Positions 32,744-41,840 of a stretch of 64,000 nucleotides of DNA are shown one piece after another. The notes beneath the pieces were generated by a model. That model searched no databases. It was not told where the DNA came from and saw only the letters and a program-made list of their open reading frames with translations. Within the stretch, counting starts at the first letter, position 1. Each line of letters opens with the position of its first letter. Source of the stretch: Lachnospiraceae bacterium (lineage in GTDB: Bacteria > Bacillota > Clostridia > Lachnospirales > Lachnospiraceae); the NCBI GenBank assembly GCA_017527205.1, contig JAFXQK010000064.1:177135-241134 (forward strand), written 5' to 3'. The translations under genes and the position numbers were made by a program.

Positions 32744-34177
32744 CTAAACCGTCAGGTGCTTCTTTGCAGGACGGTCCTCGGTCTTGGTGTACAGCATCTC
32801 GATGGCGCCAATCACGTACTTTCTGGTAAGCGCGGGCTCTACCACCTGATCCACGTAGCCTCTTCTGGCGGCGCTTAGCACGTTCGACTGGAGCTTCTGA
32901 TATTCCGTTGCCTTCTCGTTAATGGTATCAGCGCCCTGTCCCTCGTACATAATCTTAGCGGCAAGCTTGCTGTCCATGGTGCCGATTTCAGCGGTAGGCC
33001 ATGCGATGGTAAGATCTGCTCCGGTTGCCTTGGAATTCATAACGGTGTACGCCGTACCATAAGCCTTTCCAATGATGACGTTCACCTTGGGAACGGTTGC
33101 ATCAGCAAATGCAGCAGTCAGCTTAGCGGCAGCCTTAGCCATACCCTTTTCGGAACAGGTCGTAGCTTCAAACCCGGTTACGTTGGTCAAGGTAACAATC
33201 GGGATTTCAAAAGCATCGCAGAAGTTTACGAAGTCAGCAGCCTTCTGGCATCCCTTCTTCGTCAAAACGGTTCCAAGCTTCTCGGTTACCTTGCCGTCCT
33301 CGTCGCAGACCTCACTTCTGTTTGCGACCACGCCAACGGTAGCACCATTCAGGCGCATAAAGCCAGTTACCATGCTCTTCTCGTATCCAGCCTTAACCTC
33401 AAAGAAATCATTGTCATCCGCAAGAATAGATGCTGCAATCGCGGTGTCTCCCACGCAACCTGCAATCTCAGGATTGACTCTGTTCAGGTCATCCGTGCAC
33501 TCTACAAGATAGCTTGCATCATCTTCGTTATTTGCGGGAAGAAGGGTTACCAGATCTCTGATCTTTGCAATCACGCTTGCCTCATCACCAACAAAATCAA
33601 CGATGCCTGCTTCCTGCGCCTGGAACTTTGCGGATGCCGTATCACACTTTGCAACCGTATTGCCGTCAAGGCAGTTCGGCGCATTGACAAACAGCTTCGC
33701 GCTCTTCTCCTCCATAAAGGTAAAGTCAGCCATTGCAGAAAGTACTGCAAGTCCGCCGCCGCAGTTCCCCATCACTGCCGTAATCTGAGGAATGACTCCG
33801 GAAGCCAGCGTCTGCTTTAGGTACAGCTCACCAAATGCGTTCAAGGCATCGGTTGCCTCCTGCAGACGAAGTCCCGCGCTGTCTAACAGCCCGATCACGG
33901 GTGCTCCGGTTTTCATTGCCAGATCATACAGATTGGCAATTTTCTTCGCGTGCATTTCACCCAGGGTTCCGTTCATCACGGATACGTCCTGACTGTAAAC
34001 GTACACGGGATTTCCGCCAATCACTCCATAGCCGGTAATGCAACCGTCAGAAGGAGCATCGGTGGGTTTCTGATTGAAATCCGTTGCCCTGGCAGTTACC
34101 AGCGCACCGATCTCAACGAAACTGTTGTCATCGAGCAAAGCTGTAATTCTTTGACTCGCTTTCGATGTGTTACTCAT
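32744..34177 (-). CDS. Acyl-CoA carboxyltransferase (12S / MmdA-like)
   Basis: A 477-aa carboxyltransferase of the propionyl-/methylmalonyl-CoA class, with two crotonase-like halves. The N-terminal half has DGCITGYGVIGGNPVYVYSQ, LLDSAGLRLQE and MGNCGGGLAVLSAMADF, the last providing an oxyanion hole. The C-terminal half has ANRSEVCDEDGKVTEKLG and IIGKAYGTAYTVMNSKATG. It is the first gene of the operon, with GGAGGG before the ATG. With the 5S-type subunit, the biotin carrier and OadB it could form either a transcarboxylase or a sodium-pumping acyl-CoA decarboxylase. The acyl-CoA substrate is not certain from the sequence. Confidence 0.88.
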   Translation of the reverse strand: MSNTSKASQRITALLDDNSFVEIGALVTARATDFNQKPTDAPSDGCITGYGVIGGNPVYVYSQDVSVMNGTLGEMHAKKIANLYDLAMKTGAPVIGLLDSAGLRLQEATDALNAFGELYLKQTLASGVIPQITAVMGNCGGGLAVLSAMADFTFMEEKSAKLFVNAPNCLDGNTVAKCDTASAKFQAQEAGIVDFVGDEASVIAKIRDLVTLLPANNEDDASYLVECTDDLNRVNPEIAGCVGDTAIAASILADDNDFFEVKAGYEKSMVTGFMRLNGATVGVVANRSEVCDEDGKVTEKLGTVLTKKGCQKAADFVNFCDAFEIPIVTLTNVTGFEATTCSEKGMAKAAAKLTAAFADATVPKVNVIIGKAYGTAYTVMNSKATGADLTIAWPTAEIGTMDSKLAAKIMYEGQGADTINEKATEYQKLQSNVLSAARRGYVDQVVEPALTRKYVIGAIEMLYTKTEDRPAKKHLTV

Positions 34178-34195
34178 GCTTTCAGCCCTCCATTT

Positions 34196-34224
34196 ATTGT
34201 AAATAAAACACTAACGTATTTGAA
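34196..34224 (-). promoter_or_regulatory. Candidate promoter of the carboxyltransferase/sodium-pump operon
   Basis: On the minus strand TTCAAA (34224-34219) and TACAAT (34201-34196) are spaced by 17 bp, 18 bp before the ATG. A second weaker pair, TTGAAT and TATCAT, lies ~35 bp further upstream. Confidence 0.4.
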
Positions 34225-34285
34225 CTTTGGGAAGATGATAAAACAATTCTCCCCCATTATTCAAAAATCTACATCAGTATAACAC

Positions 34286-34324
34286 AAAAAAAGCAATTCG
34301 CAAAGAGGCAAATTGCTTTTTTTT
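34286..34324. terminator. Bidirectional terminator after pepF
   Basis: GCAATT and AATTGC flank a 12-nt loop, with seven A before and eight T after, giving a long A/U-extended stem usable on either strand. The pepF transcript on the minus strand ends here, ahead of the carboxyltransferase operon. Confidence 0.85.
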
Positions 34325-34448
34325 CATTATTTCTTGTCATATTTTTCTGACCGATATTTTAAGGTTTTAAGGACCATTGGCCATATGGTTTTTCGACAAC
34401 TGTTTTTTATGATCTCATGGCCACTTCCCATGAGGATTTATTCCCTTT

Positions 34449-36260
34449 CTAGACTTCGCCAAGCTCCTCGCTCAGGGTCCAGAGTTCATCGATCATGCCA
34501 CCAATGATTTGAATGGTCTTCTTCAGGGCATCGTCCGTGGTAATGTCAACACCTGCCTTAAGTGCAAATTCTACAGGCTCCAGTGTTCCGCCTGCCGTAA
34601 GCACCTTCTTCCAATCCTCCACGGCCGTCTGCCCCTCTTTTTCAATGCGATCTGCAACCAGCGTGGCAATGGTCAGTCCAGCGCTATAGGTATAGGAATA
34701 GAGGCCCATGTAATAATGTGGCTGGCGCATCCAGGTAAGCTCCGCGCCCTCCGTCAGCTCCACGGCATCTCCCCAGAAGCTTTCGAGCACGCTCTTCATG
34801 ATCTCGCTAAGAACGTCTGCCTGCAGCGAACCGCCTTGGTCAACAATTTTGTATGCCTCTCTCTGATAAGCAGCCTCCAAAAGATGCGTCACGAAATTAT
34901 GATAATAGGTATTTCCTATCATATTGGCAAGCACCCAGCGACGGAAGCGCTTATCCTTCGAGGTCTTAAGCAAATACTTTGACATCAGGATCTCATTCAT
35001 GGTGGAAGGCGCTTCCACAAAATAAGTCGAAACATCCGTATCAAAGAGGGACTGGGCCTCATTGCAGAGCTTAAAATGGCCTGCATGTCCCAGCTCATGC
35101 GCCAGCGTAAAGACGTCGGACATCCTTCCGTTCCAATTCAAAAGTATATAAGAATGACTGCCATAAGGGCTCGCGCAGAAGCCACCCGTTGACTTTCCGA
35201 GATTCTGAGCGAAATCAACCCATCTGTTTTCCAAGGCTTCCTTCAGCATGGTACCATATTCCTCCCCCATGACCGAAAGACCTTTTAAAACATACTCTTT
35301 TGCATCCTCCAACGTCACCTCCGGACTAAAGTGTGGATCCAAAGGAAGCTTTAGATCCGCGTAGGTCATCTTGTCCAAGTGATGAACACGACCAATTAGT
35401 TCTGCATACCTTCTCATGTGCGGAGCAAGCTCCTTCATAATCACGTCAATCTGACGATGATAGAGCTCTCTCGAAACCTTCTGATCCTGCAACAGATAAG
35501 AATAGACGTCTGGGTAGTTTCTTAGCGTGGCAAGCGTCTTCTCAGTCTGCAAATGTGCATTATAGGCGGTTGCCGTCGTGTTGACATAATCTGTCAGTTT
35601 TTTAGAGAATGCTGCGAAGGCTGCCCTGCGAATTTCCGTATTCTCTTCATATTCATAATCATCCTCAAACAGGGAATAGCCTAGAGGATAGGTCTTCTCG
35701 CCCACCTGAAAATCAGGGAAGGTCATGTCACCCAGCTTGGCAACGTTATATATTTCATAAGGTGCGCCGAAGGTTTGTCCCAGAGAAGCCAGTGCCTTCT
35801 CCGTCTCAGGCGAAAGCAGATGAGGTTTGTTTAAAAGAATGTTCTTCAGAAAGCCAGCGTTTCGTGGCTCCAGCTTTGCTGCCGCTTCTAAAACTTCGTT
35901 TGTACACTGACCAATCTCTACCTCCACAAAGGACAGGCACGCCCTAAACTGAGCCGACTTTAATCCCACCATTCCAGCAAGCTCCTGTAAATGCTGATCC
36001 TGATAATCCACGGATTGTGCCAGCTCTGCATAATTTTCAACAAGAACGATGATCTCATAAGCCTTCTGCACGTCACTCAAACAAGCAGCAACTGCCTTTG
36101 CGTTGTTCAGCTTCCCATGATAAGTCTCTTCGATGCTTTTTGCCGCAAGCAGGGCTTTGTCTAAATCCGCAAGCATTGCTTCCTCAGTTGGATACAAATC
36201 CTCCAGCTTCCACGTCAGTTCCACCGGAACTTCTTTTCTCGTAACCAATTTTTTTGCCAT
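34449..36260 (-). CDS. pepF: Oligoendopeptidase F (M3 family metallopeptidase)
   Basis: A 603-aa cytoplasmic zinc oligopeptidase. The catalytic motif HELGH is at 388-392 inside FTLAHELGHAGH, and the downstream helix SDVFTLAHE...EAPSTMNEILMS supplies the third zinc ligand Glu. The N-terminal two thirds are the helical cap typical of PepF. Length and motif order match the family. It has no signal peptide. AAGGAGAG precedes the ATG. It is transcribed alone, ending at a bidirectional terminator, and a degenerate 13-bp repeat lies 100 bp upstream. Confidence 0.96.
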   Translation of the reverse strand: MAKKLVTRKEVPVELTWKLEDLYPTEEAMLADLDKALLAAKSIEETYHGKLNNAKAVAACLSDVQKAYEIIVLVENYAELAQSVDYQDQHLQELAGMVGLKSAQFRACLSFVEVEIGQCTNEVLEAAAKLEPRNAGFLKNILLNKPHLLSPETEKALASLGQTFGAPYEIYNVAKLGDMTFPDFQVGEKTYPLGYSLFEDDYEYEENTEIRRAAFAAFSKKLTDYVNTTATAYNAHLQTEKTLATLRNYPDVYSYLLQDQKVSRELYHRQIDVIMKELAPHMRRYAELIGRVHHLDKMTYADLKLPLDPHFSPEVTLEDAKEYVLKGLSVMGEEYGTMLKEALENRWVDFAQNLGKSTGGFCASPYGSHSYILLNWNGRMSDVFTLAHELGHAGHFKLCNEAQSLFDTDVSTYFVEAPSTMNEILMSKYLLKTSKDKRFRRWVLANMIGNTYYHNFVTHLLEAAYQREAYKIVDQGGSLQADVLSEIMKSVLESFWGDAVELTEGAELTWMRQPHYYMGLYSYTYSAGLTIATLVADRIEKEGQTAVEDWKKVLTAGGTLEPVEFALKAGVDITTDDALKKTIQIIGGMIDELWTLSEELGEV

Positions 36261-36362
36261 AATTTAATCTCTCCTTATCATTTTCTTCAGTAATCTGTTG
36301 TTTTCTTTTCAGTACCTCTGTTGAGTCACACTTCATCTCAAGAATTCACTACGTGCTTTAAC

Positions 36363-36420
36363 TGAATTCCTAACTGAATTTCTTATTTGAATTTAAAATC
36401 TGAATTTATAATATGAATTC
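36363..36420. repeat. Degenerate 13-bp direct repeats containing GAATT
   Basis: GAATT occurs at 36364, 36376, 36389, 36402 and 36415, spacing 12, 13, 13 and 13 bp, with a similar T-rich flank (for example AACTGAATTTCT). An extra GAATTC lies at 36342. The run is in the 165-bp gap between the dacF stop and pepF. Confidence 0.6.
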
Positions 36421-36425
36421 ATAAT

Positions 36426-37787
36426 TTATATGTAAAACAGCTTTATAACTTGTAGCAAGCACCAACGAAAGTTTATTTCAGGCGCACTCTTCGCTGCAAC
36501 AATCGTCTCCGTATGCCAAACCTCATCACCAAGCACGTAACGAATTTTTCCAAGCAATTGTCCCTCCGTCACGGGCGCTTCCACGTCATCCGGAATTTCC
36601 ATGAGAACTCGAATTTCTTCCTCTGGCCGAAGAAGGATGCCGCCTCCAACTACATGCCCTCCGATGACAACCTTCTGCCTGGCAGGCATCTTACTTTTTC
36701 TTTCCTCAATACAAACGGGAACGGTTATGGGTGCTCCGATGCCTTCCCCCTGCCCACGTAAAACAGTTACGGTTGGCAACGTTACTTCCGGAACCAGGAT
36801 TTCCTCGCTTAGCAAATCCTTTCGCACAAAATTTGCAATGCCATATTCCATCAGCTTTCTTGTGTCTTTCCACTTATAATTCCGATGATTGGGCCAGCCA
36901 CACCCAAGGAGTGCCACGATAAAAACTCTCCCTTCACTAACCAAGGCACCTGCATAGCAATATCCAGCTTTCCCCGTAAATCCTGTTTTTCCAGACAGCG
37001 CACCGTCCATCATCGAAAGAAAACCATTGTGATTGTTAAAGGCAAATCCCCTTTTATTTGCAATAAAGGAATAACCGGGCTCCCTAGTCAAACTTAAAAA
37101 GGCCTCCTGCTTCGGGGATTGCAAAATCGCATAAGCCAAAATTTTTGCCAAGTCTCTTGCCGTCGTATGATGCTCCCTCATTTCCAGCGTACCATCCGGC
37201 AAGGCGATTTCCTCTTCCGCGTCCAGACCATTCGGCGTCAAAAAATAGGTGTCCTTACACCCAATCTCTACAGCCTTTTGATTCATCATTTCTGCGAAAG
37301 CCCTGACCGCCAAATGGCTTTCTTCCGTCGTAAGGTCTTTTTCCTCCTTCTCGGAAAGCTCCGGTATCTTCCGCTTACCAACATGCTCCGCAAGAGCCAC
37401 GGCAGAATCATTGTGTGATTCCAGCATCAAGGAATACAACAGGCTTTGAACCTCGTAGGTTTCCCCTTGGATTGCCCCAAGCTTCACCTTCGGCATGGAT
37501 GCCGCATAGCTGGAAATCGTGACATTCTCCTTCAGCTCACAATGCTCTAAAACTAAAATACAGGTGAGTATCTTTGTCGTGCTTGCATTAGGCAGGGGTA
37601 CCTCTTCCTCCTTTCCATAGAGGACGCGCCCCGATTCTCCATCCATCAGTACGGCGGCCGTGGCATATAATTCCAAAGAATCCGTCGAAGCCGCCTGCGC
37701 GTGAATCCCCAATAAGAAAAGGATGAGCAGCATTCCTCCTGCGAATGCTGCAACGCCTCGCCTATGTGAATAATCAGATACCACCAT
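36426..37787 (-). CDS. D-alanyl-D-alanine carboxypeptidase (DacF-like), first of two
   Basis: Penicillin-binding peptidase of family S11 that trims the terminal D-Ala of peptidoglycan peptides. It is 453 aa. The N-terminal signal/membrane helix is at about residues 12-32. The active site SxxK is S69-T-T-K72 in PLPNASTTKIL; SHNDSA is the SxN motif, and SGKTGFT holds KTG. A C-terminal beta-rich domain follows, with a hydrophobic end (WCLLQVIKLFYI) that could sit in the membrane. AAGGAG precedes the ATG. A second enzyme of this kind is at 40589, with scpAB between them. Confidence 0.94.
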   Translation of the reverse strand: MVVSDYSHRRGVAAFAGGMLLILFLLGIHAQAASTDSLELYATAAVLMDGESGRVLYGKEEEVPLPNASTTKILTCILVLEHCELKENVTISSYAASMPKVKLGAIQGETYEVQSLLYSLMLESHNDSAVALAEHVGKRKIPELSEKEEKDLTTEESHLAVRAFAEMMNQKAVEIGCKDTYFLTPNGLDAEEEIALPDGTLEMREHHTTARDLAKILAYAILQSPKQEAFLSLTREPGYSFIANKRGFAFNNHNGFLSMMDGALSGKTGFTGKAGYCYAGALVSEGRVFIVALLGCGWPNHRNYKWKDTRKLMEYGIANFVRKDLLSEEILVPEVTLPTVTVLRGQGEGIGAPITVPVCIEERKSKMPARQKVVIGGHVVGGGILLRPEEEIRVLMEIPDDVEAPVTEGQLLGKIRYVLGDEVWHTETIVAAKSAPEINFRWCLLQVIKLFYI

Positions 37788-37857
37788 AAAAATCTCCTTG
37801 CAGACTACGTGACCTTACGTCACATCTTATGACGGCAAAGAAATTTTATGCTTTTCT

Positions 37858-38631
37858 TTAATCCAGCCTGATTTTTACCTCTGCCTCTGCCTGAGCCTTA
37901 AATTCCTCCATCTGCACGGTGCTCAGCTCCGGCAATTCCTCAATGCTCTTAACCCCAAAGGTGCGAAGGAACTGCTCCGTCGTTCCAAAGAGAATGGGAC
38001 GACCAGGTGCATCCAATCTTCCAAGCTCCGTAATCAGATCGTATTCCAAAAGTTTATTAATTGCATGGTCACAATTAACGCCGCGGATGTTTTCTACGTC
38101 CAATCTGGTCACAGGCTGCTTATAGGCAATGATGGAAAGCGTCTCTATGACCGTATCCGTTAAAACAATTTTCTTTGGATTCTTCGCAATCTTAATCAGA
38201 TATTCATAGGTTTCCGGCTTCGTACAAAGCTGAACCGCACTGTCAAACTGCGTCAGCATGATTCCTCGATCCTCCGCCTGATAGCGCTCCTCCATCTTTT
38301 TCAAAATTTTTTTCGCCGCACGCAAGTCCAGCCCAACGACATCAGCAAGTTTGCTGATTTCCACGGTATCTCCCATGGTAAAAAGAATCGCTTCGAAGAT
38401 CGCCTCTGCTTCCTTCTCTGAAAGAACCTTTGCAACCTCTTCCGAGTTTTCTTCAGACTTGCCTTCTGCCTTTTCTTCTATCTCCGTTTCCTCTATCTTC
38501 GTTTCCTCTATCTTCGTTTCCTCTATCTTCGTTTCCTCTATCTTCGTTTCCTCTATCTTCGTTTCCTCTATCTTCGTTTCCTCATTCTCCGCATCATTTT
38601 CTGCGAGTTTTTCTTCCGTCTGTTCACTCAT
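37858..38631 (-). CDS. scpB: Segregation and condensation protein B with an acidic repeat N-terminus
   Basis: Part of the SMC-ScpAB condensin complex that organises chromosomes. The conserved ScpB winged-helix pair runs from about residue 70 (LSEKEAEAIFEAILFTMGD) to 245, with LSIIAYKQPVTRLDVENIRG as the hallmark. Residues 1-69 are an acidic extension not usual in ScpB: seven copies of EETKI (the last one EETEI) at 17-51, then glutamate-rich sequence. The repeat is encoded by seven 15-bp units. The start has only a weak GAGAG site, so a shorter protein from an internal start cannot be excluded. It lies 105 bp after scpA. Confidence 0.9.
   Translation of the reverse strand: MSEQTEEKLAENDAENEETKIEETKIEETKIEETKIEETKIEETKIEETEIEEKAEGKSEENSEEVAKVLSEKEAEAIFEAILFTMGDTVEISKLADVVGLDLRAAKKILKKMEERYQAEDRGIMLTQFDSAVQLCTKPETYEYLIKIAKNPKKIVLTDTVIETLSIIAYKQPVTRLDVENIRGVNCDHAINKLLEYDLITELGRLDAPGRPILFGTTEQFLRTFGVKSIEELPELSTVQMEEFKAQAEAEVKIRLD
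38479..38583 (-). repeat. Seven in-frame 15-bp tandem repeats inside scpB
   Basis: The plus strand reads CTATCTTCGTTTCCT repeatedly over 105 bp, encoding EETKI seven times on the minus strand. Most units are identical at the DNA level, which points to recent slippage expansion. Because units are multiples of three, copy number changes leave the scpB frame intact. Confidence 0.95.
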
Positions 38632-38736
38632 CTCTCTACCTAACCTTATTTTCCAAAAATTGATACCAAGTTCTCCCCATGCCGTGACGATCCATCCGCT
38701 TCCTGCCCAAATTGCATCTTTACGTTATCTAACTCA

Positions 38737-39492
38737 CTAGGCATTATCGGAATAGCAGGACGTAATCATGATGTCATCGAATAGGTTTTCTTGACTGATC
38801 TTAATTTTTCCCGTTTTCATGAGTTCCAAAATGATTAGGAACGTCACGATGATTTCTGCGCGGCTCTTTTGTTTTTCCAAGAGCTTTCGAAAACTAAAGG
38901 TTTTGTGCTCTCTTGCATACGCTTCGACATAGAGCGTCTTCTCGCTCATGTCGATCTCTTCCTTTTCGATGCGCCCGTATTGGCTACGGATGGGATCGAC
39001 CTTGTCCTCCTGTCTTCGAATAACGCTGCGGAATATTTCCTGTAGCTTACCAAGGTTCAGGTCTCCGACAAGCTCCTCGTAATTTAGGGGAGGCTTGTAC
39101 TTTGCAACCTCCTCAGGGATATGTTGGCTGCGATACAAATTTTTTGCCGCATCCACCTGTCTGTCACGAAGCTCCAAAGACATATATTTGTACATCTTGT
39201 ACTCCAAGAGCTTTTGCACCAGCTCTGCCCTGGGGTCTTCCTCTTCTCCCTCTTCATTGACCTCCGCGGGAAGAAGCATTTTACATTTGATATCGATGAG
39301 CGTTGCCGCCATGACCAGGAACTCGCTCATGATATTCATGTCCTCTTCCTCCATCTGCTTCACGTACTCCAAATATTGCGCCGTAATCTCGATAATAGGA
39401 ATGTCATAGATGTCAATTTTATTTTTTTCGATGAGATGAAGAAGCAGGTCAAGCGGCCCTTCAAACTTCTCCAATTTTACCGATATTGCCAT
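38737..39492 (-). CDS. scpA: Segregation and condensation protein A
   Basis: The kleisin of the SMC complex, 251 aa. The N-terminal FEGPLDLLLHLIEKNKIDIY (about residues 9-28) contacts SMC. The middle is charged and variable, and the C-terminal winged helix (IIVTFLIILELMKTGKI, then ENLFDDIMI) binds the other SMC head. Length is normal. It is upstream of scpB in the usual order, but the two are separated by 105 bp instead of overlapping. Confidence 0.95.
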   Translation of the reverse strand: MAISVKLEKFEGPLDLLLHLIEKNKIDIYDIPIIEITAQYLEYVKQMEEEDMNIMSEFLVMAATLIDIKCKMLLPAEVNEEGEEEDPRAELVQKLLEYKMYKYMSLELRDRQVDAAKNLYRSQHIPEEVAKYKPPLNYEELVGDLNLGKLQEIFRSVIRRQEDKVDPIRSQYGRIEKEEIDMSEKTLYVEAYAREHKTFSFRKLLEKQKSRAEIIVTFLIILELMKTGKIKISQENLFDDIMITSCYSDNA

Positions 39493-39561
39493 GTCAACGT
39501 ACCTTTCTTATTCGTCATCCACGCTTGTTTTGCATATTTTATTTTATCTCTCAAAATGCTT

Positions 39562-40521
39562 TTATGCCTGCTTTTTTGTCTTGTTCTTTTTTCCCAGCTT
39601 TGTAATGGTGCTATCCTGAGCTGGCTGAAATTGCAGAAAGATAAGATCTCCCGGATTAAAAAGACGTACGGGAATTGTATGGCATCCAAGCCCCCTGCTC
39701 AGGATCATGTGCGCCTTCCCCTCGTCAAATAATCCCCCGTCATACTTTGGGAAAAGCTTCATGGAAGGTGAAATCACCCCATGATTCCAAAAAGGAACCC
39801 TTGCAACCCCTCCGTGTACGTGACCTGAAAGCGTCAGGTCTGCGCCCCAGGCTGCATATTCTGGAAAGTAATCTGGATTATGTGCAAGAAGCAGGGTATA
39901 ATGCTCCGAATCCGGCTCACCGAGCGTTCGAGGAAGATAGTTCTTTGCCATTGGCCTTTTCTCCCAGCGCTGATAATAACGATGATGGATCTGACTTCCC
40001 ACGACGTCAACGCCATATTCCTCCAGCGTCCTTCTCTCATTACACATCAGCTTTACGCCGCATTCTCGCAAGGCCTGTACGTAATCTCTGCCCATGCTTC
40101 CATAGGTCTGTCGACAAAGCCTGATTCGATGCTCATGATTCCCGACGCCATAATAGATCGGGTACTCCTTGGAAAGTTCTCTGATCAGGTCAATGGCGGG
40201 CGTAAAATCCTTCCCTGGCCTTGCCGTCAGCATGTCGCCCGCAATTAGAACAATGTCCGGCCGGCCATCTTTGATCGCTTTTAGAAGCAGCTGGTTGTCC
40301 CTGCCATATCGTTGATTGTGAAGATCCGCAAGCACCACCGCCCGAAAGGCCTTCCGAATTCTCGGATCTGTCACGCAATATTCCGTTGTTTCAAAATGCG
40401 TGGTGTCATGCAGCATCACCCAGAACACTCCCAGGATCAGCACGCCAAGCACAACTAACAGTATGTCCATAACCCGTTCGGCCTCCGCTTCGCGTTTTCG
40501 GCTTCGCAAAAAAGCTTCCAT
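39562..40521 (-). CDS. Membrane-anchored metallophosphoesterase
   Basis: A calcineurin-like phosphoesterase of 319 aa. One N-terminal membrane helix (MDILLVVLGVLILGVFWVML) is followed by metal-ligand motifs in the family order: VLADLHNQRYG, LIAGDML, YGVGNHEHR, LLAHNPDYF and LSGHVHGG. The enzyme is of the YkuE/YaeI type, acting on phosphate esters possibly in the envelope or cytoplasm face. A second Met at 40470 (MDILLV) would remove 17 charged residues and is an alternative start. It lies between scpA and a D,D-carboxypeptidase gene. Confidence 0.9.
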   Translation of the reverse strand: MEAFLRSRKREAEAERVMDILLVVLGVLILGVFWVMLHDTTHFETTEYCVTDPRIRKAFRAVVLADLHNQRYGRDNQLLLKAIKDGRPDIVLIAGDMLTARPGKDFTPAIDLIRELSKEYPIYYGVGNHEHRIRLCRQTYGSMGRDYVQALRECGVKLMCNERRTLEEYGVDVVGSQIHHRYYQRWEKRPMAKNYLPRTLGEPDSEHYTLLLAHNPDYFPEYAAWGADLTLSGHVHGGVARVPFWNHGVISPSMKLFPKYDGGLFDEGKAHMILSRGLGCHTIPVRLFNPGDLIFLQFQPAQDSTITKLGKKNKTKKQA

Positions 40522-40588
40522 TGCCCTTTCGTAATCTTATCATAAAAAGCTGCTCCGGTCAAAGCGTATTTTGCCGGAGCAGCAAGCA

Positions 40589-41821
40589 TTATGAGAACAG
40601 CAGGGATTTCAAGGCATAGATCAAGTAATCTCCAAAATCTGCCCGTTCAACGTCCGTCTGATATAGGATGGGAAGTCTTCCTAGTTCCGCACCATGCAAA
40701 GAATAAACGGCATATCCCGCAATGTCTCCTGCATGGATGGGCGCTTCCGCTTCCTCGGGAAGTTCGAGGCTTCTTTCAATTTCCTCAAAGGGAAGATTTT
40801 CAACGTCCAAATAGGCAAAGCTTCCTTCCGGTGCTACTGCAACCGTCTGTTCCAGGGCGTTTCTGACGGTTAGGTTTGGGAGTTCGAGGGGAACCTCATC
40901 CTGATAGAGCCTGCAAATTCCATATCCATAAGTCAAAAGCGTCTGTGCCTCCGAAAACCGAAGCTTCGGGTCGGGCGCTCCCATCACCACGGCAATTAAA
41001 TCAATTCCCTCCCTTGAGGCCGTCGCGGAAATGCAATACTTTGCCTTCTGCGTGGAACCAGTCTTTAATCCCGTACAATAGGGATAACGCTTTAACAGCT
41101 TATTTGTGCTGCAGAGCGTAAAGGTATTGCTTCCCTGCCTCGTTACATGTGTAAAATCCTCCATCCAAATCCTACTGTAATCAAAGATCTCCGGACATTT
41201 CGTCGTCAGCTCGCGCGACATGATGGCAACATCCCTCGCCGTAACGTAATGATCATCGGAATCAGACAAGCCGCAGCAATCCACAAAATGCGTACCCGTC
41301 ATGCCAAGGGTCTGCGCCTTGTCATTCATCATTTTGACAAAGGCCTCCTCGCTCCCTGCAATATGCTCAGCCACGGCAACGCTTGCATCATTTCCGGAGG
41401 CTACGGCGATACATTTCAACATGGTATCGAGCGTCTGAACCTCTCCCTGTGCCAAATATACCTGCGACCCGCCCATGGATGCGGCATGCTCACTCACCAG
41501 CACCTCCTCCTGAAGATCTGCCTTGCCCGCCTGCACTGCCTCTAAAGTAATCAGCAGGGTCATGATCTTCGTAATGCTGGCCGGGCTTCTTTTTTCATCT
41601 GCATTTTTCTCATAAATCACCTTGCCCGTCGACCGCTCCATGAGTATGGCGGAGGGAGCCGAAAGCTCCACCTGAGCCTTTGCCGTTAGCGGAATGCCCA
41701 TGCACTCCATAAACGTCAAGCAAAACGTAATGAGCCAAAATAAAACCTTATTAAATCTGATTCTTAGACTGTGCAAAAAAGCCACACCCCCATTTCTGCT
41801 TACTACAGAATATGAAGGCAT
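40589..41821 (-). CDS. D-alanyl-D-alanine carboxypeptidase (DacF-like), second of two
   Basis: A 410-aa S11 peptidase. An N-terminal signal helix (VLFWLITFCLTFMECMGI, about 26-43) precedes the mature part. Active-site motifs are S82-I-T-K85 in SPASITKIM, ASGNDASVAVAE with SGN, and LKTGSTQKAKY with KTG. A C-terminal beta domain follows. The chosen ATG at 41821 has no clear ribosome binding site; a GTG start at residue 13, behind GGGGG, is an alternative. The gene begins 19 bp after the CmpB-type membrane gene stop, so both may be co-transcribed. Together with the enzyme at 36426 it trims cell-wall peptides. Confidence 0.92.
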   Translation of the reverse strand: MPSYSVVSRNGGVAFLHSLRIRFNKVLFWLITFCLTFMECMGIPLTAKAQVELSAPSAILMERSTGKVIYEKNADEKRSPASITKIMTLLITLEAVQAGKADLQEEVLVSEHAASMGGSQVYLAQGEVQTLDTMLKCIAVASGNDASVAVAEHIAGSEEAFVKMMNDKAQTLGMTGTHFVDCCGLSDSDDHYVTARDVAIMSRELTTKCPEIFDYSRIWMEDFTHVTRQGSNTFTLCSTNKLLKRYPYCTGLKTGSTQKAKYCISATASREGIDLIAVVMGAPDPKLRFSEAQTLLTYGYGICRLYQDEVPLELPNLTVRNALEQTVAVAPEGSFAYLDVENLPFEEIERSLELPEEAEAPIHAGDIAGYAVYSLHGAELGRLPILYQTDVERADFGDYLIYALKSLLFS

Positions 41822-41840
41822 GGCTCTAATTAGAACAACC

